Shown piece after piece: positions 17,948 to 28,200 of a DNA stretch of 44,229 bases. Source of the stretch: Cellulosimicrobium cellulans (GTDB taxonomy: Bacteria; Actinomycetota; Actinomycetes; Actinomycetales; Cellulomonadaceae); contig NZ_BJNZ01000036.1 of assembly GCF_006539945.1 (NCBI RefSeq), positions 1 through 44,229 on the forward strand. Reading direction: 5' to 3'. Below the pieces are notes generated by a model that was not told where the DNA came from, searched no databases, and worked only from the letters and a program-made list of their open reading frames with translations. Position numbers and translations under genes: made by a program. The first letter of the stretch is position 1, and each line of letters begins with the position of its first letter.

Positions 17948-19030
17948 TCAGGCGTTCGCGGGGGCGGGCTCCTTCGGTGCGGTGGTCGGGCCCGCGGCAG
18001 GCGGGACGTCGGGGGTGGACGCGCGGCGCCGCGACCGGCGCGGCAGCGCGGCGTAGGCGACGGCCGCGATGATGATCACGCCCTGGATCGCCGGACGGAT
18101 CGTCGACGGGAGGCTGAGCTGGTTGAACAGCGTGAACAGCGCCTCCAGCGTGAGCGCGCCGGCCATCGCGGCGATCACGGTGCCCCGCCCGCCGCCGAGC
18201 ACGACGCCCCCGAGCACGACGGCGGTGATGGCCATGAACTCCAGGCCCTGCCCGACCTGTGCGGTGACGCCCGCGTAGCCGCCGATGAGGATCGCGGCGA
18301 CGGTCGCCATGAAGCCCGACAGGAGGAACGCACGCGTGCGCACCCACCAGACCGAGCTCCCGGCGTAGCCGGCCGCCACGTCGTTGTCGCCCGTGGCGAC
18401 GAGCGTGCGACCGAACGGCCGGCGCATGAGCAGGGCGGCGAGGACACCGAGGACCACGACGATCAGCAGCGCGTACGGCACCTGGAACTGGCCCGGGTTG
18501 TCGGGGATGCCCCCGCGTCCCCACTGCCGGAAGCCGTCGGTCAGCGCGCCCGTGGGGGCGCCACCCGTCCAGAGCCGGATCGCGCCGTACAGCACGAGCA
18601 TCATGCCGAGCGTCGTGATGAACGACGGCACCTTGAGGAGCGTCGTCACGAGGCCGTTGACGAGCCCGACCGCGAGGCCGAAGACGATCATGAGGGCCAT
18701 GACGGGCCAGGTCATCGAGTCCTCGCCGTCCATGAGCTTCGCCGCGATGACGACCTGGGCGCCGACGAGGGAGCCGACCGAGAGGTCGAACTCGCCCGAG
18801 ACGATGACGAAGTACTGACCGATCGCGAGGATGACGAGCGGCGCCGCCTTCTTGACGAAGGCCATGAGCGACATGGGCTCGCCGAACGACGGGTTCATCA
18901 CGAGGATGACCACGAAGACGAGCACGAGCAGCGCGAACACGGTCCAGCTCCCGCCCGCGGTGAGGCGCTCGAGCCAGCCGGCCCGCGGTGCGCGCGCCGG
19001 GATCGTCCGGCGCGTGGTGTCGGTGGTCAT
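17948..19030 (-). CDS. Ribose-type sugar ABC transporter permease (first locus, second permease)
   Basis: A 360-residue BPD_transp_2 (RbsC/XylH-type) permease with about nine to ten membrane segments from residue 29 (WTVFALLVLVFVVILVM). It contains IVSGEFDLSVGSLVGAQ, LKVPSFITTLGMMLVLYG and the conserved cytoplasmic loop FMAITAVVLGGVVLGGGRG, which meets the ATPase. Its ATG overlaps the stop of the preceding permease by 4 bases (ATGA), so both are made together and probably form a heterodimeric channel. The C-terminal ~40 residues are basic and Pro/Ala-rich and look cytoplasmic. Confidence 0.92.
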   Translation of the reverse strand: MTTDTTRRTIPARAPRAGWLERLTAGGSWTVFALLVLVFVVILVMNPSFGEPMSLMAFVKKAAPLVILAIGQYFVIVSGEFDLSVGSLVGAQVVIAAKLMDGEDSMTWPVMALMIVFGLAVGLVNGLVTTLLKVPSFITTLGMMLVLYGAIRLWTGGAPTGALTDGFRQWGRGGIPDNPGQFQVPYALLIVVVLGVLAALLMRRPFGRTLVATGDNDVAAGYAGSSVWWVRTRAFLLSGFMATVAAILIGGYAGVTAQVGQGLEFMAITAVVLGGVVLGGGRGTVIAAMAGALTLEALFTLFNQLSLPSTIRPAIQGVIIIAAVAYAALPRRSRRRASTPDVPPAAGPTTAPKEPAPANA

Positions 19031-20073
19031 GCGGACGCACCTCCGGTGCGGGTCGGGCGGAAGCGGGCCCGGCTGCTCGCCGGGTCGATCTGACGCCGGG
19101 CATACAGGGCGACCGCGGCGATGATGATGACGCCGCGCAGGACGTCCTTGAAGAACGGGTCGACGTCGAGGACGTTGAACACCGTGTCGAGCACCGCGAG
19201 GATGAGGACGCCGCCCACCGTCCCGACGATCGAGCCGCGCCCGCCCATGAGGAGCGTCCCGCCGAGCACGACGGCGGCGATCGAGTCGAGGTCGAGCCCG
19301 TAGGAGTAGACGAGCGCGTTGCCGGTGCCGAAGCGCGCGGCGATGAGGAGGCCGGCGACACCCGCGCAGACCGAGCACAGCACGTGCGCGAGGATGAGCG
19401 TCCGGTCGGTCCGGATGCCCGAGAGCCGCGCGACGTCGGTGTTCCCGCCGACGGCGAACATGTGGTACCCGGGCCGGGTGCGCGTCAGCAGGACGACGCC
19501 CACGGCCGCGACGAGCAGCATGACGATCGTCGAGACCGGCACCGGGCCGACGCGCGTGTACCCGAACATCTGGAACGAGGCGGGCACCTCCCCCGCCGGG
19601 CCCTTGAACTGCGTGTCGAGGTAGCCCTTGATGATGAGGCCGACGCCGAGCGTCGCGATGAAGGCATTGACGCGCAGCTTCGCGATGACGAGCCCGTTGA
19701 CGAGCCCGACGACCGCCGCGACGCCCACCGCCGCGAGGACGCCGAGCCAGACGCGCGAGGGGTCGCCCGCCATGGTCGTCGCGCCGACGATCGAGCTGAG
19801 CGCCACGACGTACCCGACGGACAGGTCGAGCGACTTGCACAGGATCGCGAACGTCTGCCCGATCGCGACGAACCCGAGCAGGCTCGTCTGCGTGAGCATG
19901 TACGCCGTGTTCGCGGTGCTGAACAGGTTGCCGCCGCCGACGGCGACGAGGACGCCGGCGATCACGAGGATCCCGACGAGGGCGAGATAGACGATCTCCG
20001 TCGACCCCAGGCGGCGCCGGCGCGCGGGGGCGCGGCGCGCGGTGGGGGCGGCGGTCGCGACCGCGGTGCTCAT
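19027..20073 (-). CDS. Ribose-type sugar ABC transporter permease (first locus, first permease)
   Basis: A 348-residue BPD_transp_2 permease. Family motifs are CKSLDLSVGYVVALSSIVGA, LRVNAFIATLGVGLIIKGYLD, the HMFAVGGNTDVARLSGI loop and LDSIAAVVLGGTLLMGGRG. It is clearly different from its neighbour, so the importer uses two unlike membrane subunits. Its ATG overlaps the ATPase stop by 4 bases (ATGA), and its own stop overlaps the next start in the same way. The N-terminal 25 residues are basic and cytoplasmic. Confidence 0.92.
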   Translation of the reverse strand: MSTAVATAAPTARRAPARRRRLGSTEIVYLALVGILVIAGVLVAVGGGNLFSTANTAYMLTQTSLLGFVAIGQTFAILCKSLDLSVGYVVALSSIVGATTMAGDPSRVWLGVLAAVGVAAVVGLVNGLVIAKLRVNAFIATLGVGLIIKGYLDTQFKGPAGEVPASFQMFGYTRVGPVPVSTIVMLLVAAVGVVLLTRTRPGYHMFAVGGNTDVARLSGIRTDRTLILAHVLCSVCAGVAGLLIAARFGTGNALVYSYGLDLDSIAAVVLGGTLLMGGRGSIVGTVGGVLILAVLDTVFNVLDVDPFFKDVLRGVIIIAAVALYARRQIDPASSRARFRPTRTGGASA

Positions 20074-21743
20074 CGGTCCTCCTGCGGGCCGTCGGTGGGG
20101 TGCTGGGCGGACGCCGGCGGTCCGTCGGGTGCGGCGGCGGGCTCGGCGCCGGGAAGGTCGTCCGCGTCCGCGAGGGCGCCGAGGTCGACCTGGACGTGCT
20201 CGCCCGACGTGTCCTCTCCCGCGCCGGTGGCGAGGGCCATCACGGTCTCCTCGTCGCTGCCGGCGGGGAGCTCGCCGGCGAGGCGTCCGTCGCGCATGAC
20301 GAGCACGCGGTCGGCCATGGCGACGACCTCGGGAAGCTCGGACGAGATGAACAGGACGGCGACGCCGCTCGCGGTGAGCTCGCGCATGAGGTCGTAGACG
20401 GCGCGCTTGGCGCCGACGTCGATGCCGCGGGTCGGCTCGTCGAGCACGATCACCTGCGGGTCCGTGACCAGCCACTTCGCGAGGACGACCTTCTGCTGGT
20501 TGCCACCGGACAGGTACTGGACCTCGGCCTCCTGCGAGCTCGCGACGAGCTCGAGCGAAGAGAGGATGCCGGGGATGCGCTTCGCGCGCCGGTCCGCCTG
20601 GCCGGGCACGACGGCGTCGAGCACGAGCCGCGCGTTCGCGAGGATCGACTGACCGAGGGCGAGGCCCTCCGCCTTGCGGTCCTCGGTCACGAGCGCGAGC
20701 CCGGCACGCACCGCCTGGCGCGGCGAGCGCACGTCCACCGGCTTGCCGCCGACGAGCACGCGGCCGCGCGTGAAGCCCGCGATGCCGAAGATGCCGTGCG
20801 CGATCTCGGTGCGGCCCGAGCCCTGGAGGCCGGCGAGCGCGACGATCTCGCCCGCCCGGACCTCGAGCGACACGTCGTCGACCTGGGTGTTGCCGACGCC
20901 CTCGAGCACGAGCCGCACCTCGCCCGGGACGATCGACGGGTCCTTGTCGGGGAAGTACCCCGCGAAGTCGCGGCCGACCATCGTGCGCACGAGCCGGTCG
21001 GGGTCGATGTCCGCCGTCGGGGTCGTCAGGACGTGGTTGCCGTCCTTGAGCACCGTGATGGTGTCGCAGAGATCGAAGATCTCCTTGAGGCGGTGCGACA
21101 CGTAGAGGATCGCGACGCCACGCTCCTTGAGCCGGTGGACGAGCTCGTAGAGCAGCTCGACCTCCTGGTCGGCGAGGGCGGCCGTCGGCTCGTCCATCGA
21201 GATGATGCGCGCGTCGTAGGACACGGCCTTGACGATCTCGACGATCTGCTGCTGCGCGACCGAGAGCGAACCGACGCGCGTCCACGACGCGAGGCCGGTG
21301 AGGCCCAGGTCGGCGAGCAGCGCCGTCGTGTCCGCGTGCATGCGGCGGCGGTCGACGAGACCCGCGCGGCGCGGCTCCCGACCGAGATAGACGTTCTCCG
21401 CGACCGAGCGCTCCGGCAGGAGGTTGAACTCCTGGAAGACGGTCGACACGCCCGCGTGCTGCGCGGCCAGCGGCGACGCGAACGTCGTGGTCTCGCCGTC
21501 GAGCTCGATCGTGCCCGCGTCGGGCCGGTGCACGCCCGCGATGATCTTCATGAGCGTCGACTTGCCGGCGCCGTTCTCGCCCACGAGCGCGTGGACCTCG
21601 CCCGGCCGCACGTCGAGGTCGATGTCGCGCAGCACCGAGTTGCCGAAGAACTCCTTGCCGATGCCGCGCAGGCGCAGGATCGGCTCGTCGCCGCCCTCCC
21701 CCGCCGCCGGCGGCCGGGGCTCGCGCGTGGTCGTCGCGGTCAT
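20070..21743 (-). CDS. Sugar ABC transporter ATP-binding protein, tandem (first locus)
   Basis: A 557-residue RbsA/MglA-type protein with two ATPase cassettes that powers sugar import. The first half has Walker A GENGAGKST, Q-loop FQEFN, a signature degenerated to LSVAQQQ, Walker B IISMDEPTA and switch His in SHRL. The second half has the usual altered Walker A (GLQGSGRTE), signature LSGGNQQK and Walker B VIVLDEPTRGIDV. Family members are about 500 residues; the extra length is an acidic Pro/Ala tail of about 50 residues. The ATG overlaps the oxidoreductase stop by 4 bases (ATGA). Confidence 0.94.
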   Translation of the reverse strand: MTATTTREPRPPAAGEGGDEPILRLRGIGKEFFGNSVLRDIDLDVRPGEVHALVGENGAGKSTLMKIIAGVHRPDAGTIELDGETTTFASPLAAQHAGVSTVFQEFNLLPERSVAENVYLGREPRRAGLVDRRRMHADTTALLADLGLTGLASWTRVGSLSVAQQQIVEIVKAVSYDARIISMDEPTAALADQEVELLYELVHRLKERGVAILYVSHRLKEIFDLCDTITVLKDGNHVLTTPTADIDPDRLVRTMVGRDFAGYFPDKDPSIVPGEVRLVLEGVGNTQVDDVSLEVRAGEIVALAGLQGSGRTEIAHGIFGIAGFTRGRVLVGGKPVDVRSPRQAVRAGLALVTEDRKAEGLALGQSILANARLVLDAVVPGQADRRAKRIPGILSSLELVASSQEAEVQYLSGGNQQKVVLAKWLVTDPQVIVLDEPTRGIDVGAKRAVYDLMRELTASGVAVLFISSELPEVVAMADRVLVMRDGRLAGELPAGSDEETVMALATGAGEDTSGEHVQVDLGALADADDLPGAEPAAAPDGPPASAQHPTDGPQEDR

Positions 21744-22987
21744 GCCGGCACCTCCACCCAGCCGCCCGAGCGCACCGACTCGGCCACGGCCGCGGCGAGG
21801 CGGGCGGCGCGCAGGCCGTCGTCGAACGTGGGCAGGCCGTCCGGGACGTTGCCGCGGATCGCCGTCGCCGTGTCGGCGACGAGCGCGTCGAAGCAGTCCT
21901 GGTAGCCCTGCGCGTGCCCGGCGGGCAGTCGCGAGTAGCGGGCGGCGGCCGGGGAGAGCGCCTCGGGGTCGCGCACGAGGAGGCGCGACACGTCGCGGCG
22001 GCCCTCCCACAGCGTCTCGGGCTGCTCCTGGTCGAACGACAGCGTCGACTCCGAGCCCGAGATCTCCAGGTACAGCCGGTTCTTGCGGCCCGCCGACACC
22101 TGGGAGATGACCGCGGTCCCGAGCGCCCCGCCGTCCGTCGCGTACTGGAGCGTGACGGCGTCCTCGGTCGCCACCTCGTGCACGACGCCGTCCGCCCCGC
22201 GGCGACGCGGGTTGACGGTGGCCGACTGCGCCACGAGCCGGGCGATGCGGTGCCCGGTGGTGAACTCGAGCAGGTCGCAGAAGTGGGAGCCGATGTCGCC
22301 GAAGGCCCGGCTCGCGCCGCCGAGCGCGGGGTCGACGCGCCAGTTGTCGTCCGACTCCCGCAGGAGCCAGTCCTGGAGGTACGAGCCGTGCACGAGCGAG
22401 ATGGTGCCGACCTCGCCCTGGCGCACGCGCTCGCGCGCCTCGCGCACCATCGCGTGGAAGCGGTAGGTGAACGGCACGACCGCGACCCGCCCGTCGGCGG
22501 CGCGCGCCTCGGCGGCCAGCCCCGCGAGCTCGACCGCGCCCTCGACGTCGGTCGCGAGCGGCTTCTCGCACACCACGTGCTTGCCCGCCGCGAGCACGGC
22601 GCGGGCGAGGGGGACGTGCAGGTGGTTGGGCGTGCACACGTGGACGACGTCGACCTCGGGGTCGGCGAGCAGCTCCTCCGCGCTGGCGACGGCGCGCTCG
22701 GCCCCGAGGCCCGGCGCCGCCGCGCGGGCGATCTCGAGGTCCGCGGCCGCGACGCTCACGACCCGCCCCCCGCCGGTGCGCACGGCACGAGCGTGGACGC
22801 CGCCCATGAAGCCGGCGCCGAGGATCCCCGCGCGGTATCCGACGGCGGGGAGACCGCCCTCGTCGGGGGCGCTGGCGGGGAAGGTGCTCCGGGCGGCAGG
22901 GGCCCCTGTGGTGGTCGCTCCCGGGAGGGGCGTGCCCGGGTCCAGCACCGGGGTACGCACGTCCTGCGCGACGTCGTCGGCTCGCAT
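21740..22987 (-). CDS. Gfo/Idh/MocA-family NAD(P)-dependent oxidoreductase (first locus)
   Basis: A 415-residue sugar dehydrogenase/reductase. After an unusual ~50-residue Pro/Thr/Ala-rich extension come the Rossmann motif ILGAGFMGGVHA, the substrate/cofactor motif CEKPLATD and the catalytic-region motif FGDIGSHFCDLLEF. These enzymes interconvert hydroxyl and keto groups on sugars with NAD(P). It is the first gene of the first carbohydrate operon. The ATG at 22987 lies 7 nt after the -10 box of an operator-covered promoter with no ribosome site between, so the mRNA is leaderless and the N-terminal extension appears to be real. No in-frame ATG/GTG/TTG is evident just before the Rossmann motif. 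Confidence 0.9.
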   Translation of the reverse strand: MRADDVAQDVRTPVLDPGTPLPGATTTGAPAARSTFPASAPDEGGLPAVGYRAGILGAGFMGGVHARAVRTGGGRVVSVAAADLEIARAAAPGLGAERAVASAEELLADPEVDVVHVCTPNHLHVPLARAVLAAGKHVVCEKPLATDVEGAVELAGLAAEARAADGRVAVVPFTYRFHAMVREARERVRQGEVGTISLVHGSYLQDWLLRESDDNWRVDPALGGASRAFGDIGSHFCDLLEFTTGHRIARLVAQSATVNPRRRGADGVVHEVATEDAVTLQYATDGGALGTAVISQVSAGRKNRLYLEISGSESTLSFDQEQPETLWEGRRDVSRLLVRDPEALSPAAARYSRLPAGHAQGYQDCFDALVADTATAIRGNVPDGLPTFDDGLRAARLAAAVAESVRSGGWVEVPA

Positions 22988-22994
22988 GGATGAC

Positions 22995-23030
22995 AACGTA
23001 GGGGTACTTCTGTCGAGGGTCAAGCAAAAG
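22995..23030 (-). promoter_or_regulatory. Promoter and ROK-type operator of first carbohydrate operon (site A)
   Basis: Minus-strand TTGACC (23018-23023), 17-nt spacer and TACGTT (22995-23000) form a near-consensus promoter. Transcription would start at the ATG of the oxidoreductase. An inverted repeat, read on the minus strand as CTTTTG-N12-CAGAAG (23007-23030), covers the -35 and most of the spacer, so a bound repressor would block RNA polymerase. The same arrangement occurs at 35589-35624 and 35895-35930. Confidence 0.8.
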
Positions 23031-23153
23031 ACGAACACTGCTCGTCACGGTTGTATAACCCAAGCCGCAAAACAAATGTGAAGGCTCACATCCGGCAGCG
23101 TGCGGCGACGGCGGCACGAGCCGCGCGGTGGCGTGTGCGCGGTCGGACGCAGG

Positions 23154-23245
23154 CACGCCACCGCCCCCGGCCGTCGAGGGGCCGGGGGCGGTGGCGTGTC
23201 GGACTGCTCTCCCCCACCCGTCGGCCGGCAGAGCCGGCCGACGGG
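23154..23245 (-). terminator. Two strong tandem stem-loops after the isomerase gene
   Basis: A 13-bp stem with an AGA loop (23217-23229/23233-23245) and a 19-bp perfect stem with a 7-base loop (23154-23172/23180-23198) follow the isomerase stop. They insulate the upstream operon from the regulated promoter at 22995-23030. Confidence 0.85.
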
Positions 23246-23257
23246 AGCCTGCGCGTG

Positions 23258-24259
23258 CTACTTGGTCGAGAACGCGGCGTCGAACGCGGCGTCCGGGGCG
23301 TCGAAGGCGTACTTCTTGACGAACTCGAGGGCCTCCGGCGCGCCGACCAGGCGGTCCATGCCGGCGTCCTCCCACTCCACGGAGATGGGACCCTCGTAGC
23401 CGATGGTGTTGAGCATGCGGAAGGCGTCCTCCCACGGCACGTCGCCGTGGCCCGTGGAGATGAAGTCCCAGCCGCGGCGCGGGTCCGCCCACGCCAGGTG
23501 CGAGCCCATGCGACCGTTGCGGCCGTTGTGCATCCGCTTCTTCGTGTCCTTGCAGTCCACGTGGTAGATGCGGTCCTTGAAGTCCCACAGGAAGCTCACC
23601 GGGTCGAGGTCCTGCCACACCATGTGGCTCGGGTCCCAGTTGAGGCCGAACGCCTCGCGGTGCCCGATCGCCTCGAGCGTGCGGACGGTCGTCCAGTAGT
23701 CGTACGCGATCTCGCTCGGGTGCACCTCGTGGGCGAACTTCACCCCGACCTCGTCGAAGACGTCGAGGATCGGGTTCCAGCGGTCGGCGAAGTCCTGGTA
23801 GCCGGCATCGATCGCCTCCTGGGAGACCGGCGGGAACATCGCCACGTACTTCCAGATCGCCGAGCCCGTGAAGCCCACGACCGTCTTCACACCCAGCTTC
23901 GCGGCGAGCCGCGCGGTGTGCTTCATCTCCTCGGCGGCGCGCTGGCGCACGCCCTCGGGGTCGCCGTCGCCCCACACCACGTCCGGGAGGATGTCGCGGT
24001 GGCGCTGGTCGATCGGGTCGTCGCAGACGGCCTGGCCCTTGAGGTGGTTCGAGATCGCGTAGACCTTGAGGTCGTACTTGGCGAGGAGGTCGAGCTTGCC
24101 CTGGACGTACTCGTCGTCGTCCCAGCGCCACGGGTCGAGGTGGTCACCCCAGCAGGCGATCTCCAGGCCGTCGTAGCCCCAGCCGGACGCGAGCCGCGCC
24201 ACCTCCTCGAACGGCAGGTCGGCCCACTGCCCGGTGAAGAGGGTGATCGGTCGTGCCAT
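23258..24259 (-). CDS. Sugar phosphate isomerase/epimerase-type TIM barrel (second copy)
   Basis: A 333-residue AP-endonuclease-2-like TIM barrel, unlike the epimerase at 15463 in sequence. Candidate metal-site regions are Glu in [14 protein letters not shown], Asp in [11 protein letters not shown], the VDCKDT strand with the following [11 protein letters not shown], and Glu in [13 protein letters not shown]. Relatives act on keto-sugars, inososes or keto-glucals in the cytosol. AAGGAG lies 8 nt before the ATG. It follows the small membrane protein by 40 bases and looks co-transcribed with it. Strong terminators separate it from the first carbohydrate operon, but its position between the two loci suggests the same pathway. 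Confidence 0.86.
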   Translation of the reverse strand: MARPITLFTGQWADLPFEEVARLASGWGYDGLEIACWGDHLDPWRWDDDEYVQGKLDLLAKYDLKVYAISNHLKGQAVCDDPIDQRHRDILPDVVWGDGDPEGVRQRAAEEMKHTARLAAKLGVKTVVGFTGSAIWKYVAMFPPVSQEAIDAGYQDFADRWNPILDVFDEVGVKFAHEVHPSEIAYDYWTTVRTLEAIGHREAFGLNWDPSHMVWQDLDPVSFLWDFKDRIYHVDCKDTKKRMHNGRNGRMGSHLAWADPRRGWDFISTGHGDVPWEDAFRMLNTIGYEGPISVEWEDAGMDRLVGAPEALEFVKKYAFDAPDAAFDAAFSTK

Positions 24260-24299
24260 GGTCGTGTCTCCTTCGGTCGTTCTCGGTTCGTGCCCGGGG

Positions 24300-25028
24300 T
24301 CACCGGGCGGACGTGCTGGTCAGGGAGCGGGGCTTACCGTCCGACGACTCGTCGGCGGCCGCAGCGCGCGACCGGCGGCGGAGGACGACGTAGCCGCCGG
24401 CGAGGAGGAGCGCGGCGACCACGGCGACCGCGATCCACACGCCCGCGCTGCTCCCGGTCGACTCGTCGTCCGCGGTGCTGGACCCGTCTGCCGCGGCGTC
24501 GGGGTCTCCTGCAGCCTCGTCCGCCTCGTCGCCCGAACCGTCCTCCGCACCGGCCGCGGCCTCGTCGTCCGCGTCCGGGGCCGGCTCGGGCAGGGGCACG
24601 ACGTCGACCTGCGCGGACGCGGTCGCCTCCGACGGGTGCGTGATCGTGGCGGTGAGGGTCCAGTTGCCCTCGGCGAGGACGCCGGGCTCGGACGTGTACC
24701 AGCCGACGCCCTCCGACGCCGAGGAGAGGGTGAGAGGTCCGACGGTCTCGCCGTCGGCGGACTCCGCGGTCACGGAGACGTCGGCCGCCTCCTCGACCGG
24801 GTGGCCGTCGAGCTTCCAGGTCAGGTTGGCGGAGATGCCGCCCTCCCCGTCGGTGCCGAGGGAGATCACGACGTCGCCGCCGTGCGCGGCCGCGGGGGCC
24901 GCGACGCCCAGCAGCGCGACGACGGCGCCGAGAAGCACGCCGAGCGCCGCGGAGAGGAGAGCGCGCGCCCCGACCCGGGATCGGGTGCTGGTGCTGGTGC
25001 TGCTGGGCTGCGGAGACGTTCGGGACAT
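24300..25028 (-). CDS. Exported, membrane-anchored beta-sandwich protein (CopC-like layout), unknown function
   Basis: A 242-residue protein: signal peptide ending GVAAPAAA, then His49 as the predicted first residue of the mature protein. An Ig-like domain of about 100 residues follows ([58 protein letters not shown]), then an acidic Asp/Ala/Glu-rich stalk, one membrane helix ([21 protein letters not shown]) and a basic tail. The layout resembles CopC/YtkA-type proteins, whose mature N-terminal His can bind copper, but I see no full CopC metal set. It precedes the TIM-barrel isomerase in a likely two-gene operon. GAGGTG lies 8 nt before the ATG. A substrate-binding or metal role is only a guess. 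Confidence 0.7.
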   Translation of the reverse strand: MSRTSPQPSSTSTSTRSRVGARALLSAALGVLLGAVVALLGVAAPAAAHGGDVVISLGTDGEGGISANLTWKLDGHPVEEAADVSVTAESADGETVGPLTLSSASEGVGWYTSEPGVLAEGNWTLTATITHPSEATASAQVDVVPLPEPAPDADDEAAAGAEDGSGDEADEAAGDPDAAADGSSTADDESTGSSAGVWIAVAVVAALLLAGGYVVLRRRSRAAAADESSDGKPRSLTSTSAR

Positions 25029-25241
25029 CGGGTCATCACCTCGTCGTGGTCCGTGGATGGCTCCGGGGCCGACGGTGGTCGTCGGTCCCGGGGTGCCCCG
25101 GCGCCGGGCCGGAGCGCCCGTTCCCGGGCGCCGGGGCCGGAGACCCGGAGGTCCCCGTCGTGCTCGTCGTGCAGGCAGCGTACGGTCGGCCCGGCCGATG
25201 GGCCGCCCGTCCGCCGAGCGCCCGCACGCCGAGCGCGGTGC

Positions 25242-25276
25242 CCGGCGGGCCGGTGCTCAGGGCACCGGCCCGCCGG
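25242..25276 (-). terminator. Terminator of giant enzyme 3
   Basis: A perfect 15-bp stem with a 5-base loop (25242-25256/25262-25276) begins 7 bases past the stop. The rest of the 254-base gap to 25028 holds a long-loop 10-bp inverted repeat (25096-25105/25127-25136) in the leader of the next gene, and no clear promoter. Confidence 0.8.
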
Positions 25277-25282
25277 AACCTG

Positions 25283-28200
25283 TCAGGAGCAGGCCCGGGC
25301 GGCGTAGTCCGCCGTCCCGGAGAACGTCCTCCCCTCGGCGTCGGTCGCGGTCACCGTCACGCTGCCGGCGTCGATCCCCGCGGCACGCGACGCGAACGAC
25401 TGGTAGGCGTTCGCGCCGGGCGCCACGTCCGCGAACTCCTTCGACCCGTACGGGGTCTCGAGAGTGATCGCGACCGGGACCGCGTCGTCGTTCGTCGCGC
25501 GGACCGCGACGAACGCCTTGCCGGCCATGCAGCGCGTCTCCGCGGTGATGGTCACCGCGATCGGCTCGACCTCGTCGCCGACCACCCGGAAGTGGCCGAA
25601 CGACGCCGGCGCACCGGTGTCGGCCGAAGCCCCGAGGGCGAAGAGCCCGACCTGGGCGCCCGACGCGGGAGCGTTCGTCACGCTCTGGTCGAACGTGGTC
25701 CAGGTCTCGCCGTCGGCGCTGTACGCGCCGGTGAACGTGTCACCGGAGCGGGTCAGGCGCAGGTGCCACACGTCGCCGGTGAGGCTCGACGACTGGGGCT
25801 GCGGGTTCTGCACGACCCCGGCGACCTCGCTGCGCAGCTCGATCCGGGCGTTCTTGGCCTGGCCCGCCTGGTTGTCGACCACGTAGTCGAGCTTGACGTA
25901 GTTGTCGTCGTCGCCGTAGACGAGCAGACCACCCTGCTGGTACTGACGGTCGAGCGCCGAGCCGTCGACGACGGTCTCGATGGTCCACTCCTCGCCCGGC
26001 TGGTCCTGGAGCACGATGTTCGGCACAGGACGGTTGTCGGTCCCGTAGATGTCCGTCGGCGTCGTGTCGATCTCCAGCGCGCCGTCCGCCACGCGGTAGC
26101 CGGTCGGGTCCTCACGGACGATCGACCAGCGGCACGCGTCGAGGGCGGTGCCGTCGAACTCGTCGTCCGGCCCGGGGGCGGACGCCGTGTCGTCGGGCGT
26201 GATGGAGAACCAGTCGAACTCGGCGTCGATCACCGGAGACGCGGTGTTGTTCCCCTTGAACGACGCGAGGCCGATCTTCGCGTTCTCCAGGTCGGCGATC
26301 GACTTGGTCTGCGGCATCGTCGTGAAGTCGACGCCGTCGGCCGAGTACGCCGCCTGGAGGTTCTCCCCGTCGCTGACGAACCGCACGTAGACCGTGTCGG
26401 GGTAGTCGGCGCCGAGGGCGGGCGAGTTGGACTCGTTGACCTCGTTCGGGGCGGCGTTCACCTCACGGATGAACTGGAAGATGCGAGTCGCCGGGTCGGC
26501 CGCGGACGAGCGTCCCTGGAGCACCATCTTCGCGTAGTTGTCCTGGTCCTCCCAGATGACCAGACCGGCCTGCTGGTACTGCTGGCGAGCCGGCAGCGTG
26601 AGCTTGGCCGTGGCCGTGAACGGCCCGTCCGGCAGGTCCTGGAGCACCAGGTTCGGCACCGTGGTGTTGTCCGTGCTGTAGAAGTCGGTCGCCGTCGTCG
26701 GGATGACGAGGTTGCCGTCCCGCACGACCAGGTTCTGGTCGCGGTTGAGCACCGACCACCGGTTCTCGTCGACGTCCGTGCCGAGGAAGTCGTCCGACCG
26801 GCCCGAGAAGCACATCCCCGGTCCCGTCTGCGACGCCTTCACGGTCACGGTCGTGTACTCGACCGAGTACGCGCCACGCTCGTCGGAGGCCCGCACCTGG
26901 AGCCGGTACGTGCCCGGCTGGTCGTACGTGACCTCGAACGAGTCGGAGCCGTCGACGAACCCGTCACCGAGTCCCGCGTCCCACGCGAAGGTGATCGCGT
27001 CGTCCTCGGGGTCGGAGGCGGTCGCCGTCGCGGTCACCGTCAGCGGGGCGGTGCCCGTCGTCGGGGTGACCTCGAACGAGTCGATGGTCGGGCGCTCGTT
27101 GTCCGTGACGCCGCGGCCGTCGAACTCGATCCAGTTGACGTTGGCCTGGCCGGACGTCAGGACGAAGTAGAGCGTCCCGGTGCCCGAGGGCACGTCGGTC
27201 AGCTGGGTCGAGGCGTTCGTGTAGACCTGCCAGTCGCCGGTGCCGGGGACCTGGACGGACCCGATCTCCGGGCCGTCCGCGGCGTTCCAGCGGACGGAGA
27301 CCACCGCGTTGCTCGGCGAGGCCGCGCGCAGCGCGATCGAGTCCACGCCGTGGAGCGAGATCGGGTCGTACGCCCACCAGTCGCCCGGCTCGATGTAGCC
27401 GATGTTCTGGCCACCGCCGGCGGTGTCGGACGTCGTCTCGCGCACCACGCCCGGGTCGCCCGTGCTCGTCGAGTCCGCGAGGCGCCCGGTCGACGTGAAG
27501 AACTCCGCCTGGAGCAGCTTGGGCTGGAGCACCTGGAGGTCGTTCGCCGTGAGCGGGGCGCCCGCGGCGCCACCGTCGTCGGTGTACGACGCCTCGATCA
27601 CCCAGAAGATGTTCGACTCGATGCCGTGGCCCTCGTCGCGCGCCGTCTGGAAGACGCCCTCGCACCCGCCGAGCACGTCCATCGGGTGCGCGTGCGAGTC
27701 GTGGCCGAGCGACGTCGAGAGCTCGACCTGGCTGCAGTCGACCTCACCGTCGGGGTCGTCGACCGCGATCTCGTACCGGACCTGGTCGCCCCACTGGAAG
27801 AACCCGCCGTTGTCGGGGAACGTGATGGAGATCGTCGGCGCGTCGTTGCCGACGACGACCGACACGTTCGCCACGCCCGTCTGGCCCTGGGCGTCCGTCG
27901 CCACGAGCTGGGCGGTGTAGCTGCCGTTCTCCGTGTACGTGTGCACCGGGTTCGCCTCGGTCGACGGCTCCGAGCCGTCGCCGAACGTCCACTGGAGGGT
28001 CAGCTCGTCCCCGGCCGGGTGGCGCGTGCCCTCCGAGGAGAACTGCACCGTGAGCGGCGCGTGGCCGCTCGTCACGTCAGCGCTCGCACGAGCGATCGGC
28101 GACGGGTTGCCCTTGACGTAGTTGACCTTGTAGATGCCGCTCGAGTCGTTGTCGCCGCCGAAGCCCGAGCCCCAGTCGACGACGTAGAGCGCGCCGTCGG

